Source: Myrica gale (taxonomy: Eukaryota; Streptophyta; Magnoliopsida; Fagales; Myricaceae). Taken from it: a stretch of 64,000 nucleotides of DNA. The stretch's first letter is position 1. Every line of letters starts with the position of its first letter. Shown piece by piece: positions 60,801-64,000 of this stretch. The notes beneath the pieces are model-generated. The model saw nothing but the letters and a program-made list of their open reading frames with translations, searched no databases and was not told the DNA's origin. The position numbers and the translations under genes are program-made. The DNA lies in contig OZ005601.1 in assembly GCA_963930655.1 (NCBI GenBank), positions 14,810,001 through 14,874,000 of the forward strand, written 5' to 3'.

Positions 60801-63379
60801 CTGTAAGGCCTATGGGGGCCGAGGTCAATTGTAAGGAGTGTGGTGTGAGGCCTATGGGGCCTGTGGGCCCATGCGTTTTGGTTGGGGGTGCAGCAGTTTC
60901 GAGGCCCGATGGGGCGAGTGGTCTAGGTGATTTTGGGTCGGGGTCTTCAAGTCTTGGACCGGCCCATCCTACCGCCATTTCTGGGAAGGCTGGTGAAGCA
61001 GTGGATTCGGGTAGGCCTGAGTCGCAAGATCCGGAGTTTATTGTGAATCCTGTCGCGGGCTCTCCTGGCACCCCGAATCCCGTCCCCAAGCTCCAATCTG
61101 AGCTTGGGTCTTCGTCAGCTTTGCTCCCGGTGGGCGAGGGCGTCGTTGATATGTTGTCGGCGTCAGAAGTGAATCTTGGGGGCGAAGGGGCTACAAAAAT
61201 TGTTTCGACAAAGCTTGTGGAGGAGTCTGTTGTGGACGAGGTCGACAATTTTGGGGCCGCTGGAGAGGGGTCGTCTCCGTCTGTAGGGGCTGATGGCCCA
61301 GCCGATGCTCTGCCGGAGTCGACAGGTCTTTCTGTGTGCCCTGTCAGGGCAGATGTGGGCGTGGACTCTTCGGGTCCATATCCCGAAGGGTGTGGGACCC
61401 ACGAAGTGGAGACCGAGGTCTTGGAGAAGCTCGGTGACTCTGTTTTGGAGGCTTTAGGCGACTGAAGGTTGCAATCTTATTCCTCCCGTTTCCTTACTTC
61501 ATGATAAGGACAACAAAGCTCCGTTGGCTTCCTTGGGGAATTAGGAGTTGCTCTTCAATTTGGTGAGAGGTCCGCAGCTTCTTTAGTAGGGGGAGGGGCT
61601 ATAGTTTGTGTAGACAATAGTGTTGATGGGTCTCTAGCAAAGGAGGATGGTGGCTATACCTCGACCGAACCCTTAGTGGTTAGTTTCCCTCATAAAGCTT
61701 TGGGGGGAGAATCTCTGGCGTGGGTCTTGGACATGGTTTCCTCGTGTGGTGGTCGGGGTGTCGTGTGGTGGTCAAGAGGAAAAGCTGAGGGATCTTTTTG
61801 CAGCATTGGAACGCAATCGGGTGCAGATTCGTCGAAAACGTCTAGAAAATCAGGGGGGAGGATGCACAGGGAGTTGAAGGGCTTTAAGTATTCGGTTAAC
61901 TATGAAGGGTCTTCTTCGAAAGCTAGGAAGATTGTGAGCTTTGAGCTGGACTGCTAGGGGTCTCGTTTGGGTGGCTATAGGGTTGCGGGTGGATGGGTGT
62001 TCTTGGGAGGGTCTTGTTGGCTAGTGGGTTGAGGGTGCTTTTGTTTTCTGGGAGAGTTTTGTTGGGCCTGTGTTTGTGTGTTAGGATTCTTCAGTATTTT
62101 CTTTGGTACTGTTGACTCCGTTGTTGTTTGTTTCGTGTTTTTCTTCTTAATAATATTGGCTTACTTATCAAAAAAAAAAAGAAGTTAACCAGAAATATTT
62201 TAAGGAATTCTGATTATAGCATATACTGATTTACCTGAGAAGCAGCAGAATGATCAGGTGCACTCTTGGGATCAGCCCAGGTGACAGTTGGGTTATTTCC
62301 ATCCAACTTGAAATTTGCATTTGACATTTTCTGCCTTGAATAATCGGCACAAGCATTATTGTAATATAGAACGAAAGCAAAACCACGATTTCTGCTTGGA
62401 TTTTGAGGATCCTGAAAATAGCAAAAGCAGGGTTACTCCCCAGGTAAGCATTTATTACCATCCTCTCTCACAATAAGGTCAAATCAATGTTCAATTTGAA
62501 ACGCCACCTTTATAAGCTCAATGTTTTCAACTCCAGGGCCAACCTCCTCAATGACTTTTCTAAACTCATCCTCTGTCCAGCTCTTTGGAACATTCCCAAT
62601 GAATAATCTGTGCTTAGTCTCAGACAGTGAACACCTCAAGTTTTTGCCCTGTAGTGGTAACACTATCAAAGAATACCGCCAAGCAACAACAGTCTAGTAA
62701 AGGATTGTACATTTATCTACATTTTAAACTAAGCACCATGATTACCTTGAAGTCTTTGTTATGTATCTCTTCAATGGCCTTTTGTGCGACCTCTTTTGTT
62801 TTAAATGCTATGAAAGCATAACCCCTGGCATCACCAGTTTCCTTATCTTTCATCAATCTCACCTAAAAAACAACAAAACCTGATTAAAATACGCATTGGG
62901 AAAAAAGAAGGGGGGGGGGGGGGGGAGGATGTCAGGTGAACAAAGGATACAGTTCAAACCTCAAGAATTTCGCCTATTGGCTCACAGAGGTCCCTCAAAT
63001 CCTCTTCTCGGGCATCTCGAGGAAGGCCCCCAATAAAAACTTCAGATCCATGGGGAGGAAGGGCAAGAAGCTCAGCATGCTTCGCCTTTTCCTCGTCGCT
63101 AACAAAAGCGGTTGACTTTTTTTCATCTTCCACAGATTCAGCGGCAATATGGTTTCTTTCCACTTCTGGTGATTGGTCTTTCCCACTGGGCTCAGTTATA
63201 GAGTCCTCATGTACTTCTTCAACGTTTTCTTCAACATTATCGTATCCGCCTCCATCTGCTCCATCATCGTCTATCTGTTCTTCACCACCATCATCTATCT
63301 GTTCTTCACCCTCATCGTCTTCCATGTAATTGTCCTCATCAAGATCCACACGCTCTTCAACTTCTGTGCCTTCTGTCAT
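57822..63379 (-). CDS. LIF2: LIF2-like hnRNP (hnRNP Q/R type), three RRMs
   Basis: Eight coding exons on the minus strand: 63379-62960, 62862-62746, 62648-62508, 62411-62235, 59374-59170, 58382-58213, 58134-58049 and 57960-57822. They total 1455 nt and give an uninterrupted 484-residue protein, all with GT-AG junctions. The acidic N-terminus (MTEGTEVEERVDLDEDNYM) precedes RRM1 (EVFIGGLPRDAREEDL...GYAFIAF), RRM2 (RLFIGNVPKSWTEDEF...RGFAFVLYY) and RRM3 (ALYVKNIPENTSNEKL...RDFGFIHF). A Gly/Pro-rich tail ends RSRRYRPY. Length and domain order match plant LHP1-INTERACTING FACTOR 2, a nuclear RNA-binding protein that acts with LHP1 in Polycomb-linked gene control. The ATG at 63379 follows an in-frame acceptor-like CTAG, so a spliced leader exon upstream is likely. 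Intron 4 (2860 bp) holds two LINE insertions. Confidence 0.95.
58507..58534. repeat. (GA)n microsatellite in intron 5
   Basis: About 13 GA units in the intron between exons 5 and 6 of the LIF2-like gene; on the transcript strand it is (UC)n. Confidence 0.92.
59804..59940 (+). mobile_element. Very short 5'-truncated L1 LINE in intron 4
   Basis: 137 bp ending TTGTCTTACTTATC plus a poly(A). The exact 20-base duplication AAGTAAAGCGTATTGGCGCA flanks it (59784-59803, 59941-59960). The first two A may belong to the tail. It lies antisense to the host gene and shares its 3' end with the LINE at 60539. Confidence 0.95.
60539..61957 (+). pseudogene. LINE ORF1-like coding region, 5'-truncated
   Basis: The first frame (reading VAVEAVDVCSHAPKVAV onwards, to TGA near 61465) is rich in Gly, Ser, Val and Pro and has no RNA-binding fold I can name. 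The sequence upstream of 60539 in this frame is host intron. After a frame change the second part (61676-61957) ends GGRMHRELKGFKYSVNYEGS...RK, which resembles the conserved RELKxLxxxxNY end of plant L1 ORF1. In active LINEs ORF1 is an RNA chaperone. Confidence 0.65.
60539..62181 (+). mobile_element. L1 LINE lacking ORF2, in intron 4
   Basis: 1643 bp ending GGCTTACTTATC plus poly(A), flanked by the exact 14-base duplication AAGTTAACCAGAAA (60525-60538, 62182-62195). It contains an ORF1-like frame (60539-61465) and its continuation (61676-61957), then directly a 3' UTR. The endonuclease and RT (ORF2) are missing, so it was either copied in trans or deleted internally. The G-rich body (61%-like by eye) contrasts with the AT-rich intron. 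It lies antisense to the host gene. Confidence 0.93.
62196..62234 (-). other. Splice-donor side of intron 4
   Basis: Exon 4 ends CTTCTCAG at 62235 and intron 4 starts GTAAATCAG. The large LINE lies only 53 bases from this donor. Confidence 0.8.
62910..62925. repeat. G16 homopolymer in intron 1
   Basis: Sixteen G on the plus strand (C16 on the transcript), 35 bases beyond the exon 1 donor. The exact length is likely to be sequencing-sensitive. Confidence 0.9.
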
Positions 63380-64000
63380 ATCTCCTTCACGTCCTAGACT
63401 TTGTCATCCAATTACTAATCAGCATGAATTATCTGCAGTCTCCCATGGTATTTACAAAAACCGTATGAATTTGCACAGTTTTTGCAATAATGATAATGAG
63501 GGCAGGAAAGAGAAATCAAAGGCCAAGAGCCTTCCATGATCAAAAAAATATTTTTTCAGTAGTTTTGAGCTCACAATACATGCAAAATGATGAAGTAACA
63601 AAGACTACAATTGTGACCAAGAGACCCAACTAGAAGCAGATCGTAATTTTACCAAGTACCCCAGTGCTACATGAGTGAAATTACCTATTTAGCTGCTACA
63701 ACTGCAACTCTAACCAGACTTCATTTCATCCGAACTTCGCAACCAATTGCTAGCACAAAAAGCTGTCGGCAAAATAAGCCGAAAATCGTGGGACATACGA
63801 AATATTTTCTTTTTCTTTGTAAAACTTCAATCTTTTTGTTGATCTTTGCCTGTAGTTTTAATTCTGTTTCCCCTAACAACTAAGTTTAATTAGATATTAA
63901 CAAACACGAGATAGAATCCGCCTAAATGCATGCATTTGCGTCAGTGAGTCAAAACAATTATTAAATTTAAAGGGGAAATAATTCTAACCCTTAATTGCAA
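63380..64000 (-). promoter_or_regulatory. Probable 5' UTR/upstream region of the LIF2-like gene
   Basis: A CTAG acceptor-like site (63394-63397 on the plus strand) just upstream of the ATG suggests a leader intron. The leader exon and promoter could not be located with confidence; no other gene is visible. Confidence 0.45.

Noticed and set aside
60760..61402. Minus-strand frames in the LINE
   Set aside because: Shadows of the GC-rich LINE body.

Overview
This is a plant nuclear window, almost certainly from a woody eudicot. It has AT-rich intergenic DNA, GT-AG introns, and genes whose closest relatives are plant families: a 3-ketoacyl-CoA synthase, a CBL-interacting protein kinase, and a LIF2-like hnRNP. 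It also has a dense mix of plant transposons (Ty1-copia, Ty3-gypsy, L1-type LINEs, hAT, CACTA, Mutator-like and Tourist-like MITEs). The species cannot be fixed from sequence alone.

Layout. 1-6.5 kb: tail of a GRF-type zinc-finger gene, then a decayed minus-strand element that encodes a putative plant transposon protein. Its leader, intron and promoter-proximal 61-bp repeats are duplicated up to three times. 6.5-13 kb: a Tourist-like MITE, a 519-bp foldback MITE with an 8-bp target duplication, a broken Myb/SANT-like gene and the start of a copia element. 13-18 kb: two CACTA-like elements with GTCCGAACG-type subterminal repeats, and between them a 253-bp hairpin MITE. 18-33 kb: an almost gene-free repeat field with a degenerate GATTGGGCC array, a near-perfect 858-bp palindrome made from two copies of a copia LTR, a decayed Tnt1-like copia interrupted by a MITE, and a gypsy solo LTR. 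33.4-39 kb: a GTCGAC-rich inverted repeat and a complete but inactive copia element (161-bp LTRs, CATAG duplication). 40-43.5 kb: a CIPK pseudogene. 46.6-48.2 kb: an intact single-exon KCS gene flanked by two hAT elements. 49.9-53.4 kb: a gypsy deletion derivative with an ACATA duplication. 56.0-56.7 kb: a probable small Lys-rich gene. 57.8-63.4 kb: an intact eight-exon LIF2-like hnRNP gene on the minus strand, whose large intron has received two LINEs.

Function. Two genes look clearly functional. KCS is the condensing enzyme of very-long-chain fatty acid elongation in the ER. The hnRNP is a nuclear three-RRM RNA-binding protein of the LHP1-interacting type. They are not functionally linked. 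The rest records repeated insertion and decay. No CRISPR, operon or clear tRNA/rRNA gene is present. The least explained feature is that several unrelated mobile elements here carry short tandem or inverted arrays of TCGA-centred palindromes (GCTCGAGC or GGTCGACC).
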